The position numbers and the translations under genes were made by a program. A stretch of 47,047 bases of DNA. It comes from DASPKT01 sp035626475 (GTDB taxonomy: Bacteria; Pseudomonadota; Alphaproteobacteria; Azospirillales; Azospirillaceae). Below, in pieces: positions 7,393 to 15,396 of the stretch; the stretch's first letter is position 1; every line of letters starts with the position of its first letter. The notes below the pieces were generated by a model. That model saw only the letters and a list, made by a program, of their open reading frames with translations. It ran no database searches and was not told the origin of the DNA. The stretch spans positions 1 through 47,047 of the forward strand of contig DASPNP010000036.1 in the NCBI GenBank assembly GCA_035626475.1, read 5' to 3'.

Positions 7393-7408
7393 GGCAAGCG
7401 GCGTGCCA
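7393..7408 (-). promoter_or_regulatory. Sigma-54 promoter of the P2-permease unit
   Basis: On the minus strand the sequence is TGGCACGCCGCTTGCC: -24 TGGCACG and -12 TTGC with the invariant GG and GC 12 bp apart. It differs from the P1 promoter at only one of 16 positions. The predicted start is near 7382, giving a 31-nt leader. In the divergent direction lies the gene for the likely activator. Confidence 0.88.
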
Positions 7409-7481
7409 GAGGCCGGAGCCTCGATTCTCCACGGGTTCGAAGCCGCCCGCCGGAAAGCAGATGCGTTCACATCTGGTCATG

Positions 7482-7520
7482 TGTACGTTATCGGACACCG
7501 ATCGTGTCCGCTGACGGACA
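7482..7520. promoter_or_regulatory. Tandem palindromic enhancer between P2 and the NtrC-type regulator gene
   Basis: Two copies of the same palindrome occur here: TGTCCG-CTGA-CGGACA (7505-7520, perfect) and TGTACG-TTAT-CGGACA (7482-7497, one mismatch). They lie about 96 and 119 bp upstream of the P2 -12 element. The nearer edge is 21 bp before the ATG of the regulator gene, so binding could both activate P2 and autoregulate the two-component operon. The half-sites equal those at 2280-2312. Confidence 0.8.
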
Positions 7521-7541
7521 CCTCTTCCGGAGAGTTTCCCC

Positions 7542-8963
7542 ATGGCCACCGCCGGCCGCGTCCTCATGGTGGACGACGATCAGGACATCCTCATCGCCGC
7601 GCGCCTGCTGCTGAAGCGCGAGGGGATCGCGGTCCATACCGAGTCGCAGCCGGACCGCATCCCGGTGCTGCTGAAGGAGAACGCCTTCGACGCGGTGCTG
7701 CTGGACATGAACTTCGCCATCGGCGCCAACACCGGGCGCGAGGGCTTCCAGTGGCTGAAGCGGGTCCTGGAGATCGAGCCGACCCTGTCGGTCATCCTCA
7801 TCACCGCCTATGGCGACGTCGGCACGGCGGTGGACGCCATGAAGCAGGGCGCCACCGACTTCGTGCTGAAGCCCTGGCAGAACGAGCGGCTGGTGGCGAC
7901 GCTGCTGTCCGCAATGAAGCTGACGGCCAGCCGGCGCGAGGCGGCGGACCTGGGCGCCAAGAACAAGGAGCTGACCTCGGCGCTGGACGGCCCGCCGACG
8001 GCGCTGGTGGGCTCGTCCGCGCCGATGCGGCGGGTGCTGGGCATCGTCGACCGCGCCGCCCCCACCGACGCCAACGTGCTGATCCTGGGCGAGAACGGCA
8101 CCGGCAAGGAGGTCATCGCCCGCGAGATCCACCGCCGCTCCCGCCGGGCCGACCAGGTCTTCGTCTCGGTCGACCTGGGCGCGGTGGCGGAGACGCTGTT
8201 CGAGAGCGAGCTGTTCGGCCACAAGCGCGGCGCCTTCACCGACGCCAAGGAGGACCGCATCGGCCGCTTCGTCGCGGCTAACGGGGGCACCCTGTTCCTG
8301 GACGAGATCGGCAATTTGCCGCTCTACCTGCAGAGCAAGCTGCTGTCGGTGCTGGAGCAGCGCGTGGTGCAGCCGGTGGGCGGCAACAAGCCGGTGCCGA
8401 TCGACGTGCGACTGATCTGCGCCACCAACATGCCGCTGGACCAGCTGCAGAGCGAGGACCGGTTTCGCCAGGACCTGCTCTACCGCGTCAACACGGTGGA
8501 GCTGATGCTGCCGCCGCTCCGCGACCGGCCCGACGACATCCCGGCGCTGGTGGAGCATTTCATCGGCATCTACGCCCGCAAGTACAACATGCCGCGCAAG
8601 CGCGTCTCGGCCGAGACGCTGCAGCGGCTGATGAGCTACCGCTGGCCCGGCAACGTCCGCGCGCTGCGCCACGCGGTGGAGCGCGCCATGATCCTGGCCC
8701 CGAACGAGGTGCTGGAGGCGGACGATTTCTCCCTGCCCGGCACCGGCGGCCAGTCGCCGGCGCCCGCCCCCGCCGCGGCCGTCCCCCTGGTGCCGCCCAG
8801 CGACGCCGAGCTCAGCCTGAAGACGCTGGATCTTGAGGCGGTGGAGCGCGAGGTCATCCGCCGGGCGCTGGACAAGCATGCCGGCAACATCAGCCACACG
8901 GCGGAGGAGCTGGGCATCACCCGCGCCTCGCTCTACCGGCGGATGGAGAAGCATGGCCTATAG
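7542..8963 (+). CDS. Sigma-54-dependent NtrC-family response regulator
   Basis: A 473-aa activator with three domains. The N-terminal receiver has the acidic cluster VDDD (10-13), phosphoacceptor D55 in AVLLDMNF and K110 in FVLKPWQ. The AAA+ domain has Walker A GENGTGKE (183-190), the sigma-54 contact loop as GAFTDA (230-235) and Walker B TLFLDEIGN (250-258). The C-terminal Fis-type helix-turn-helix is NISHTAEELGITRASLYRRM. The contact motif is GAFTDA rather than GAFTGA, a variant seen in active members of this subgroup. The downstream histidine kinase overlaps it by 11 nt. Paired palindromes upstream of its start and upstream of both sigma-54 promoters nominate it as their activator. Confidence 0.95.
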   Translation: MATAGRVLMVDDDQDILIAARLLLKREGIAVHTESQPDRIPVLLKENAFDAVLLDMNFAIGANTGREGFQWLKRVLEIEPTLSVILITAYGDVGTAVDAMKQGATDFVLKPWQNERLVATLLSAMKLTASRREAADLGAKNKELTSALDGPPTALVGSSAPMRRVLGIVDRAAPTDANVLILGENGTGKEVIAREIHRRSRRADQVFVSVDLGAVAETLFESELFGHKRGAFTDAKEDRIGRFVAANGGTLFLDEIGNLPLYLQSKLLSVLEQRVVQPVGGNKPVPIDVRLICATNMPLDQLQSEDRFRQDLLYRVNTVELMLPPLRDRPDDIPALVEHFIGIYARKYNMPRKRVSAETLQRLMSYRWPGNVRALRHAVERAMILAPNEVLEADDFSLPGTGGQSPAPAPAAAVPLVPPSDAELSLKTLDLEAVEREVIRRALDKHAGNISHTAEELGITRASLYRRMEKHGL

Positions 8964-10320
8964 GACCAACCGCGGCCTCGGCTCCCGCGCCTTCGAGCTG
9001 AACGTCACCATCCGCGTGGCGCTGCTGGCGCTGACCTCCATGCTGCTGGGCATCCTGCTGGTGGCGACCGAGTACCGGGCGACCTCCTTCCTGGTGGCGG
9101 TCGGCCTGCTGCTGCAGATCGGCGGGCTGCTGCGGGTGGTGCAGACGACCAACCGCGAGCTGTCGCGCTTCCTGACCGCCATCGCGCATTCCGATTTCCA
9201 GCAGAGCTTCTCGATGACGGGCCTCGGCACCGCCTTCGACGAGCTGGGCGCCGCCTTCTCCCAAGTGCTGGACCGGTTCCGCGCCGCCCGCGCCGACAAG
9301 GAGCAGCAGGCCGACTATCTCAACGTCCTGGTGGAGCATGTGCCGGTGGCGCTGGCGACCGTGTTCCCCGACGGCCGCGTGGAGCTGCTGAACAACGCCG
9401 CGCGCAAGCTGCTGGGGTTCGACGAGACCAACGCCAGGCTGGCCGAAGGCGGCACGCTGGGCGACGCGCTGCGGACGCTGAAGGCCGGGGAGAAGCGGCT
9501 GATCAAGGTCGCCGGCGGCCCGTCGGTCCAGCAGCTGACGGTGCAGGCGACGCAGCTCAGCCTGGGCGGCGAGACCCGCACCATCGTCTCGCTGCAGAAC
9601 ATCGGCGGCGAGCTGGAGGCGACCGAGGTCCGCGCCTGGCACGACCTCGTGCGGGTGCTGACCCACGAGATGATGAACTCGCTGACGCCGGTCTCCTCGC
9701 TGGCCCGCACCGCCCAGTCGCTGCTGCACGATCTGAAGGACCGGCTCGACGACCGGCCGGAATTCGCCGAGGACCTCAAGGACGTGGCCGAGGCGATGGA
9801 CACGGTCACCCGCCGCGCCGGCGGGCTGCTGCGCTTCGTCGAGCGCTATCGCCAGTTCACCCAGGTGCCCCGGCCGCAGATCGAGCGCGTCCGGGTGCGC
9901 GAGGTGCTGGACCGGCTGGACCGGCTCATGGGCGGCGCGCTCGCCGAGCGCGGGGTGAGGCTGGAGACGCTGGTCCTGCCGCCCAGCCTGGAGGCGGGGT
10001 TCGATCCCGACATGCTGGACCAGGTGCTGATCAATCTGGTGAAGAACGCCGCCGAAGCCCTTGGGAACAAGGAGGGCGGCCACATCCGCGTCACCGCCCA
10101 TCTGGACGATTACGGCCGCATCGTCCTGTCGGTCGCCGACAACGGCCCGGGCATCAACCCGGAGGTCGCTGACAAGATCTTCGTCCCCTTCTTCACCACC
10201 AAGCGCGAGGGCTCCGGCGTCGGCCTGTCGCTCTGCCGCCAGATCCTGCTGGCCCACGGCGGCACCATCGGCGTCGGCGAGGCCGAGGGCGGCGGGACCG
10301 TGTTCACGTTGAGATTTTGA
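8953..10320 (+). CDS. Membrane sensor histidine kinase (NtrY/PrsK-like)
   Basis: A 455-aa kinase, cognate to the preceding regulator by overlap. Two close TM helices (about 21-38 and 43-60) leave almost no periplasmic loop, so it probably senses in the membrane or cytoplasm. A PAS-like domain (about 120-215) follows. The phosphoacceptor His is about residue 238 in RVLTHEMMNSLTP. The ATPase has an N-box (LINLVKNAAEA), G1 (SVADNGPGI), F-box (FVPFFTTK) and G2 (GSGVGLSL). The ATG at 8953 overlaps the regulator's stop; the longer open frame from 8833 lies inside the regulator gene and is rejected. With so little periplasmic sequence, a membrane peptide such as P1 or P2 is a conceivable ligand (inference). 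Confidence 0.94.
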   Translation: MAYRTNRGLGSRAFELNVTIRVALLALTSMLLGILLVATEYRATSFLVAVGLLLQIGGLLRVVQTTNRELSRFLTAIAHSDFQQSFSMTGLGTAFDELGAAFSQVLDRFRAARADKEQQADYLNVLVEHVPVALATVFPDGRVELLNNAARKLLGFDETNARLAEGGTLGDALRTLKAGEKRLIKVAGGPSVQQLTVQATQLSLGGETRTIVSLQNIGGELEATEVRAWHDLVRVLTHEMMNSLTPVSSLARTAQSLLHDLKDRLDDRPEFAEDLKDVAEAMDTVTRRAGGLLRFVERYRQFTQVPRPQIERVRVREVLDRLDRLMGGALAERGVRLETLVLPPSLEAGFDPDMLDQVLINLVKNAAEALGNKEGGHIRVTAHLDDYGRIVLSVADNGPGINPEVADKIFVPFFTTKREGSGVGLSLCRQILLAHGGTIGVGEAEGGGTVFTLRF

Positions 10321-10338
10321 GAGGCGCGGGCCAGCCTC

Positions 10339-10420
10339 GTAGGTCGCATGGAGCCGGAGGCGCAATGCGACGAACCCCGGCCTTGGCATGTCGCATTGCG
10401 CTGCGCTCCATGCGACCTAC
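10339..10420. repeat. Palindromic repeat family A, copy 1
   Basis: An 82-bp imperfect palindrome with outer arms GTAGGTCGCATGGAG and CTCCATGCGACCTAC and inner arms AATGCGAC and GTCGCATT around a variable centre. A second copy lies at 39997-40077. Both sit between convergent genes, which fits REP/BIME-like or terminator-like elements. Confidence 0.85.
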
Positions 10421-10447
10421 TCTTTCGACGCTCGTCGCACTCTCCAC

Positions 10448-10590
10448 CGTCATCCCCGCGGAGGCGGGGACCCAGCCATTCCCTTAGCGCCGGAGGGTGG
10501 GGGAGGAAGCGCCACGTTGCCCGCAGCGCCGTTCCGACCAAGGGCTAGGACGCTCATTAGCTGGGTCCCCGCCTCCGCAGGGACGACGGG
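10448..10590. repeat. Long inverted repeat (family C)
   Basis: The left arm near 10448-10477 contains CCCCGCGGAGGCGGGGACCC. The right arm near 10560-10590 is its imperfect complement, with GGGTCCCCGCCTCCGCAGGG. About 85 bp of spacer separate them. Together with family A it fills the 316-bp gap between the convergent kinase and VOC genes, where I see no other gene or signal. This is a single copy in the window. Confidence 0.75.
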
Positions 10591-10636
10591 TGAGAGTGGA
10601 AGCGACGGAAGCGCTCCATCCGCCCTTCGCAGCCCC

Positions 10637-11284
10637 TCAGACCCACCCACACCCCGGCAGCTCCAGCCGCCGGGTCCCCGCCGGGCCGGAGAGGGTCAGC
10701 ACCATGGACGGCACGGCGCCCGGCACCAGCCTCACCACGCCGGCGGCCTCGAGCGCCCGCAGGTCCGCGCCCGGCTCGCCCGAAACGTCAAGCTCCACGC
10801 TGACGATGTCCGTCAGGCCGGTGGCGGTCTGCCGCTCCCCCGCCCTTCCGTCGGTCCAGGCGTCAGGGCGGGTGGCGCCGGGGGAGACGAAGATGAAGGG
10901 CTGGGCGGGGTCCTCGGAACCGAGGGACACCGGAATGGCCATGCCGGGCGGCAGGTAGGGCGGGGTGAAGTCCCAGGTCGGGAAGGGCAGCCCCTCCCCC
11001 GTCCGCCGCAGCCCGATGCCGAAGGGCGAGGTGCCGGTCTCCCGCCAGCGCGAACGCTCCGCCAGCCGCGTGCGGGCGATGGGCGGCGAGGCCAGCTCGC
11101 CCGCATCCTCGACCCACAGCAGCTCGATATAGGCGTTGTCCAGGCAGTAGCAGACATTCGTCGTGCCCTGCCCCGGATGGCGCCGGCGGAAGCTCTCCCG
11201 CAGGCCGGCCGCCTCCAGCGCCGCGCGCTCCGGCGCCCCGGGCGAGACGAAGGCGAAGACGTGGCAGAGCGCCAGCTCAGTCAT
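10637..11284 (-). CDS. VOC-superfamily (glyoxalase-like) protein
   Basis: A 215-aa protein with the glyoxalase-3-like arrangement: an N-terminal strand ALCHVFAFVSP, a middle segment with NAYIELLWVED, and a second half with ITDIVSVELDV-like strands (TGLTDIVSVELD). Putative metal ligands are the His of CHVF and the Glu of YIELLW. Substrate is unknown. The ATG at 11284 was chosen because the extension to 11338 overlaps the upstream gene in another frame. It overlaps the 92-aa gene by 8 nt and is the last gene of the long leftward run that starts at 20752. Confidence 0.8.
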   Translation of the reverse strand: MTELALCHVFAFVSPGAPERAALEAAGLRESFRRRHPGQGTTNVCYCLDNAYIELLWVEDAGELASPPIARTRLAERSRWRETGTSPFGIGLRRTGEGLPFPTWDFTPPYLPPGMAIPVSLGSEDPAQPFIFVSPGATRPDAWTDGRAGERQTATGLTDIVSVELDVSGEPGADLRALEAAGVVRLVPGAVPSMVLTLSGPAGTRRLELPGCGWV

Positions 11285-11555
11285 AGGGCCATACCTTGGC
11301 GTCCAGCAGCCGGTGGGCCTCCTCGCGGATGCCGTCATGCAGGTCGCGGATATGGTCGCCCTCGGTCGCCAGCAGCTCCTCCAGCTTCGTCGAACGGTGA
11401 CGCTGGAGGAGCTGCGCGAGTTGGCGGCAAAGGCGCGACAGCGGCGGGAAGGCGGCCCCGAGGCTGATCACCTCCTCCCGGTAATCCGCGCGGATCACGT
11501 TGGGATAGAGGCGGTCCATGCGCTCGAGCGCCTTCTCCAGCTGGACGCGGTTCAT
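11277..11555 (-). CDS. Helical hypothetical protein (92 aa)
   Basis: I do not recognise the family. The protein starts MNRVQLEKALERMDRLYPNV and is helix-rich, with a pattern RLCRQLAQLLQRHRST and a C-terminal IREEAHRLLDAKVW. There is no signal peptide or TM helix. The start is 7 nt after the stop of the 2-oxoglutarate oxygenase gene, and the end overlaps the VOC gene, so it is almost certainly translated as part of the same message. It could be a small subunit or an accessory factor for either neighbour. Confidence 0.75.
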   Translation of the reverse strand: MNRVQLEKALERMDRLYPNVIRADYREEVISLGAAFPPLSRLCRQLAQLLQRHRSTKLEELLATEGDHIRDLHDGIREEAHRLLDAKVWPYD

Positions 11556-11562
11556 GATGCGC

Positions 11563-12402
11563 TCAGGCCTTCAGGCCGATCTCGCGCAGGCGCTGGTCGA
11601 GATACTGCTCGGCCGTCAGTTCGGCGCTCAGCTTCACCTCGGGGCGCGGATGCAGGAACATCGGCATGGAGTAGCGCGGCACATTGTGCTCCGGCGGCGG
11701 GTTCACCACCCGGTGCGTCGTGGCCGGGAAGTAGCCGTTCGAGGCCACCTGCAGCATGTCGCCGCCATTCACCGCGATCATGCCGGCGTCGCAGGGCACG
11801 GTGTGCCAGTTGCCGGCCGTGTCCTTGGCCTGCAGGCCGGGCTCGCTGCCCGTGACCAGCAGGGTGATGAGGTTGATGTCCTCATGCGCGGCCGCACGCA
11901 CCGCGCCCGGCTCGTAGCCTTCGCCGATCGGCGGGTAGTGCAGCACGCGGAACAGGCTGCGGTCGCTGTCGCGCATCATGTCGGGCAGCGGCTCGGAAAA
12001 GCCGTTGCGGATATCGGCCGGGACGTTGTCCTGCAGCCAGCCCAGCAGGGTGGAGCCGAGCGTCGCCAGATCGGCATACATGCGCTTGGTCGCGTCGGCC
12101 ACCTCGGGCGGCACGCGGCCGTTCGGGTAGAAATGGTAGAACTCCTTCAGGTCCTTGACCGGGCTGTCCTTGGCGTTCTCGGTCTTGAAGGGGAAGAAGC
12201 CGTCCTGCTTCACCTTGTCGAACAGATAGTCGTGCTTGGTCTCGGACGCGAAGAAGCCCTTCCACTCCGCATAGAGCCGCTCGATCAGGTCGGTGGCGAT
12301 CGGATGGTTGCGCACCACCGCGAAGCCGGTGCTGTGCAGCGAGCGGGTGAACTGGGCGGGGGCGTCGGGGGACCGGAAGTCCACCGTCTCGATGTTGAAC
12401 AT
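11563..12402 (-). CDS. Isopenicillin-N-synthase-family Fe(II)/2-oxoglutarate oxygenase
   Basis: A 279-aa non-haem iron oxygenase with the double-stranded beta-helix signature. The HxD of the iron triad is in AAHEDINLITLL and the distal His is in TTHRVVNP. The co-substrate Arg motif RxS is in VPRYSMPMF. The N-terminal strand region FNIETVDFRS is typical of the family. A GTG at 12441 sharing one base with the upstream TAG is an alternative start adding 13 residues; I prefer the ATG at 12402 because the added residues look unstructured. It follows the GNAT-like gene closely and could tailor the same product by hydroxylation or desaturation, although members of this family are also common stand-alone genes. 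Confidence 0.88.
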   Translation of the reverse strand: MFNIETVDFRSPDAPAQFTRSLHSTGFAVVRNHPIATDLIERLYAEWKGFFASETKHDYLFDKVKQDGFFPFKTENAKDSPVKDLKEFYHFYPNGRVPPEVADATKRMYADLATLGSTLLGWLQDNVPADIRNGFSEPLPDMMRDSDRSLFRVLHYPPIGEGYEPGAVRAAAHEDINLITLLVTGSEPGLQAKDTAGNWHTVPCDAGMIAVNGGDMLQVASNGYFPATTHRVVNPPPEHNVPRYSMPMFLHPRPEVKLSAELTAEQYLDQRLREIGLKA

Positions 12403-12440
12403 GGCTGTCCCGGATGGGTGTGAGGCATCGTTGCCGGCCA

Positions 12441-13427
12441 CTATCGTGATCCGGGGGGCGCGGCGTCAATGGTCGTGCGGGGCGATGCGTCCGACGGCAG
12501 CAGCCGCCTTCCCCAGCCCGGCCGGTCCACGGCGCCCCAGCAGTACTTGTAGGGCTCGGCTCCCCGCAGGAAGTCGAACTCGGCGCAGCCATCGGCCGTC
12601 GCCTCGGCGATGCCATGGGCCAGCAGCAGCGCGCCGGGACTGACGTGGGAGAGATCAGGGTCGAAGCCGCCGAGGTAGTAGTGGAAGCGCCGCTTCGCAG
12701 ATATGCCGTACTGCAACGCCGCCGGCCGTTCGCCGACGCGCAGCCGCCAAAGCCGCAGCAGCCCGGCCCGGTCCAGCGCAGGCGCGGCCAATGCGTGGAA
12801 GGCGGCGACCGCCCCGTCCGCCAGCACGCCCTCCTCCCCGCGCGTCCGCCAGCGGGCACCATGCAGCGCGGTCAGTTCCTCAAGCGCCGCCAGCACGGCC
12901 GTGCCCGCCACGCGCTCGACGGTCACAGGACCCAGCCGCTCCGCCCGGTTGCGCGATGTCCTGATGTTCTGGCGGTGACTCCTGGAGAAGGTCGCCGGCA
13001 GGGGCAGGACAGGCCAGGGCTCGCAGGACCAGCGCTCCTCCGCCCAGCCAGCGGGCACCGGGTGCTCCAGCAGCGGCCCGCGCAGATCCGGCAGGTCGAT
13101 AGGCATCCCCTCCCCGCCTACCACCGCCAGCAACTCGTCCAGCCGGTCGAAGCCAGGGTCCAGCAGGGGGCCGCAATGGTCGGTGATGCCGGCGCCGAGC
13201 GCGATCAGGCGGCCCTCGAAGCGGAAGAGCGGCAGCAGCGCGTCGAGGCGCCCGTCCCGGCAGGCAACCACGGCCAGCGCCGTCTCCGGCTGGAAGGTCT
13301 CCGCCCAGGGCAGCAGCCAGGCGGGGCTGTGGAAGGGGGTGGCGTCCGGATCGCGGCGCCAGAGGTCCCACCAGGGCTCCTCCAGCGCGCGCAAGCCCAC
13401 CAGTCCGGGGACGAGCCGGACGGTCAC
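12441..13427 (-). CDS. GNAT/FemAB-like acyltransferase (BioF2-like)
   Basis: A 328-aa protein with the doubled-GNAT layout of the BioF2-like (CelD/FemAB-related) family. It has an N-terminal LEEPWWDLW...TPFHSPAW segment, a central FSRSHRQNIRTSRNRAERLG basic region, and the C-terminal GNAT core HYYLGGFDPDLSHVSPGALL and FDFLRGAEPYKYCWG. Such enzymes transfer acyl or aminoacyl groups during envelope polysaccharide or glycolipid synthesis. The GTG start at 13427 overlaps the GT4 stop as GTGA. Within this cluster it would acylate a free amine, plausibly one generated by the PIG-L deacetylase (inference). Confidence 0.85.
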   Translation of the reverse strand: MTVRLVPGLVGLRALEEPWWDLWRRDPDATPFHSPAWLLPWAETFQPETALAVVACRDGRLDALLPLFRFEGRLIALGAGITDHCGPLLDPGFDRLDELLAVVGGEGMPIDLPDLRGPLLEHPVPAGWAEERWSCEPWPVLPLPATFSRSHRQNIRTSRNRAERLGPVTVERVAGTAVLAALEELTALHGARWRTRGEEGVLADGAVAAFHALAAPALDRAGLLRLWRLRVGERPAALQYGISAKRRFHYYLGGFDPDLSHVSPGALLLAHGIAEATADGCAEFDFLRGAEPYKYCWGAVDRPGWGRRLLPSDASPRTTIDAAPPGSR

Positions 13428-14479
13428 GCCGCGCCCGCGGCCGCGCGCTGGCCGGCGAGGTCCGCATAGACGGAGAGGTAGCGCGCCGCCATGGCGTCCA
13501 GCGAGTAGCGCGCCCGGGCGGCGGCGCGGCAGGCGTCGCGGTCGAGGCGCGAGCAATCATGGATCGCGTCGGCCATCTGCGCCGCATCGTCGACGATGAA
13601 GCCGGTCAGCCCATGCTCCACCACCTCCGGCAGGGCGCCGGATCGGAAGGCGACGACCGGCGTGCCGCAGGCCATGGCCTCCATGGCGGTCAGCGAGCTG
13701 GTCTCCTGGCAGAGGCTGGGAATCAGCACGGCCCGGCTCATCCCCATCAGCCGCCGCTTGGGGTGCAGGCCCATGGGCCCGAGGAAACGCACCCGGGGAC
13801 CCAGGCGCGGCTTCAATACGCTGTCGAAATAATCCAGGTGCGTCCTGTAGGGATAGACCCGGCCCGCGAGGAAGAGCGGCACGCCCGCACGCTCCGCCGC
13901 GTCGATGGCGTGCTCGAACCCCTTCTCCGGGCAGATGCGGCCGAGCGAGGACACGAAGCCGCCGGTGCGGCCGCGCCAGTCGAGATCGTCCACCGGCACG
14001 CCGTTGGGGATGGGCGCCAGCAGATTGCCGCAGGGCGGGCACTGGAGGCGCTGGCTGTCCGAGACCGGATGCAGCCAGGTGTCGGGCCGGGCGATCTCCC
14101 AGGTCGCATCCGGATACCAGGCCGGCGGCAGGTGCAGAGTCGCCAGCACCGGTACGCCCGGGTCCGGCAGATATTCCATGAAGTCGATGCCGTGGAGATG
14201 GACCAGATCGACCTTGTGCCGCTGCAACGCGTCGGCGATGGCGGCGCGGTGGCGGGCCTGGGCGGCGCGCTTGGCGTCGTCGTCCAGCTCCCCCCGGGGC
14301 ATCGGCATTTCGATCAGCGTGCCGGCGACCGTCGAGCCTTCGCAGGCCAGCACCAGCGAGGTGTGGCCGGCCGCCACCAGCGCCCGGTCCAGCTGCGACA
14401 GGATCTGCTCCGCCCCACCGACGGCGCCGGGTCCGACGGGGGCCAGCGGATAGGCGACGGACAGCACGGTCAGCGCCAT
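13424..14479 (-). CDS. Glycosyltransferase family 4 (GT-B fold)
   Basis: A 351-aa retaining glycosyltransferase. The N-terminal acceptor domain opens with VLSVAYPLAPVGPGAVGG, and VDLVHLHGIDF is also typical of GT4. The C-terminal nucleotide-sugar domain includes SSLGRICPEKGFEHAID, then IPSLCQETSSLTAMEAMACG with the Glu-x7-Glu pattern, then GLTGFIVDDAAQMADAI. A Cys pair (LQCPPCGN) is unusual for the family and may hold a metal or a disulphide. The start at 14479 overlaps the deacetylase stop by 10 nt. MshA-like enzymes that glycosylate inositol phosphate belong to the same family, but similarity at that level does not fix the substrate. Confidence 0.92.
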   Translation of the reverse strand: MALTVLSVAYPLAPVGPGAVGGAEQILSQLDRALVAAGHTSLVLACEGSTVAGTLIEMPMPRGELDDDAKRAAQARHRAAIADALQRHKVDLVHLHGIDFMEYLPDPGVPVLATLHLPPAWYPDATWEIARPDTWLHPVSDSQRLQCPPCGNLLAPIPNGVPVDDLDWRGRTGGFVSSLGRICPEKGFEHAIDAAERAGVPLFLAGRVYPYRTHLDYFDSVLKPRLGPRVRFLGPMGLHPKRRLMGMSRAVLIPSLCQETSSLTAMEAMACGTPVVAFRSGALPEVVEHGLTGFIVDDAAQMADAIHDCSRLDRDACRAAARARYSLDAMAARYLSVYADLAGQRAAAGAA

Positions 14480-15396
14480 GGCGGCGCCTCCAGCCCCAGC
14501 TGGGCGATGCTGGCGGCGGCCTCGCCGCGCCACCGCTCGCCGTCGACGCCCCAGTCGAACTGCTCGTAGAACAGCCGGCCCGGATGGGGCGGGGCGAGGA
14601 AATCGTAGGAAGGCGCCGGCCGCACCCGCTCCACCTCCAGCGGGAACTGCTCCAGCATGGCGCGCTGGGTGCGGTGGCAATCGAACAGGCGGCGCTTCAG
14701 CATCTGCTGGTCCATGTCCAGCAGCAGGGCGACCTCCCGCCCCGGCCGCGGCAGGAACAGGCCGGTGCGGATCCGGCCGTCCGGCCCGGCATGGTAGCTC
14801 GCCATCTCCAGAATGTCGGGCGCCGGCAGCCCCTGGCCGCGCAGCAGCGCCACGGCGGCATGGACCGCGAAACATGTCGCGTCGTGATCAGGGTGGCCGC
14901 CCTCATAGGGGTGGGTCAGCACGGCGCCGACGTCGCCCCGGTCGAACAGCTCCGCCAGCCGGCGCGCCAGGCCCGGCATGACGAAGCTCGCCTCCTGGTC
15001 GGCGATGCCCAGCCCGACGACACGCATCGGCGGAATGCCGGCCACGGCCATGGCCGCCTCCAGCTCGTCGCGGCGGGCGGCGGCGTATTCCTCGCGGGTG
15101 TCGAAGCCGTAGGCGCGGGCGTCCGCCATGTTTGCCGGCGCGCCGTCGGTGACATGGACCACGCGCACGCCCGACAGGCGCGGCAGTTGGGCGCCGAGCC
15201 CGACGCTCTCGTCGTCGGGATGGGCGACGACGAGCGCCACCCGGCGCGCGTCCAGCACCCGGGGCAGCACCCCGGTCCCTTCCGCCTCCAGCTCGCGCAG
15301 CAGCGCCTCGCCCGCGGGCTCCCGTCCGCCCTTCACCTTGGACGGGCGGCCGGCGGAGGATCGCCCCCCGGCCGGCCGGCCGTTGCCCTGGCTCAC
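14470..15396 (-). CDS. PIG-L/LmbE-family N-deacetylase (MshB-like)
   Basis: A 308-aa zinc-dependent deacetylase. The family motif AHPDDES (58-64) supplies the His and Asp zinc ligands and catalytic Asp. The second motif THPYEGGHPDHD (161-172) supplies the distal His. A basic, low-complexity N-terminal 35 residues precedes the fold. Known members remove acetyl from GlcNAc linked to inositol (MshB, PIG-L) or from related conjugates. The GTG start at 15396 overlaps the glycosidase stop as GTGA. Presence beside an inositol-3-phosphate synthase and two glycosyltransferases supports a sugar-inositol conjugate as substrate (inference). Confidence 0.92.
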   Translation of the reverse strand: MSQGNGRPAGGRSSAGRPSKVKGGREPAGEALLRELEAEGTGVLPRVLDARRVALVVAHPDDESVGLGAQLPRLSGVRVVHVTDGAPANMADARAYGFDTREEYAAARRDELEAAMAVAGIPPMRVVGLGIADQEASFVMPGLARRLAELFDRGDVGAVLTHPYEGGHPDHDATCFAVHAAVALLRGQGLPAPDILEMASYHAGPDGRIRTGLFLPRPGREVALLLDMDQQMLKRRLFDCHRTQRAMLEQFPLEVERVRPAPSYDFLAPPHPGRLFYEQFDWGVDGERWRGEAAASIAQLGLEAPPWR

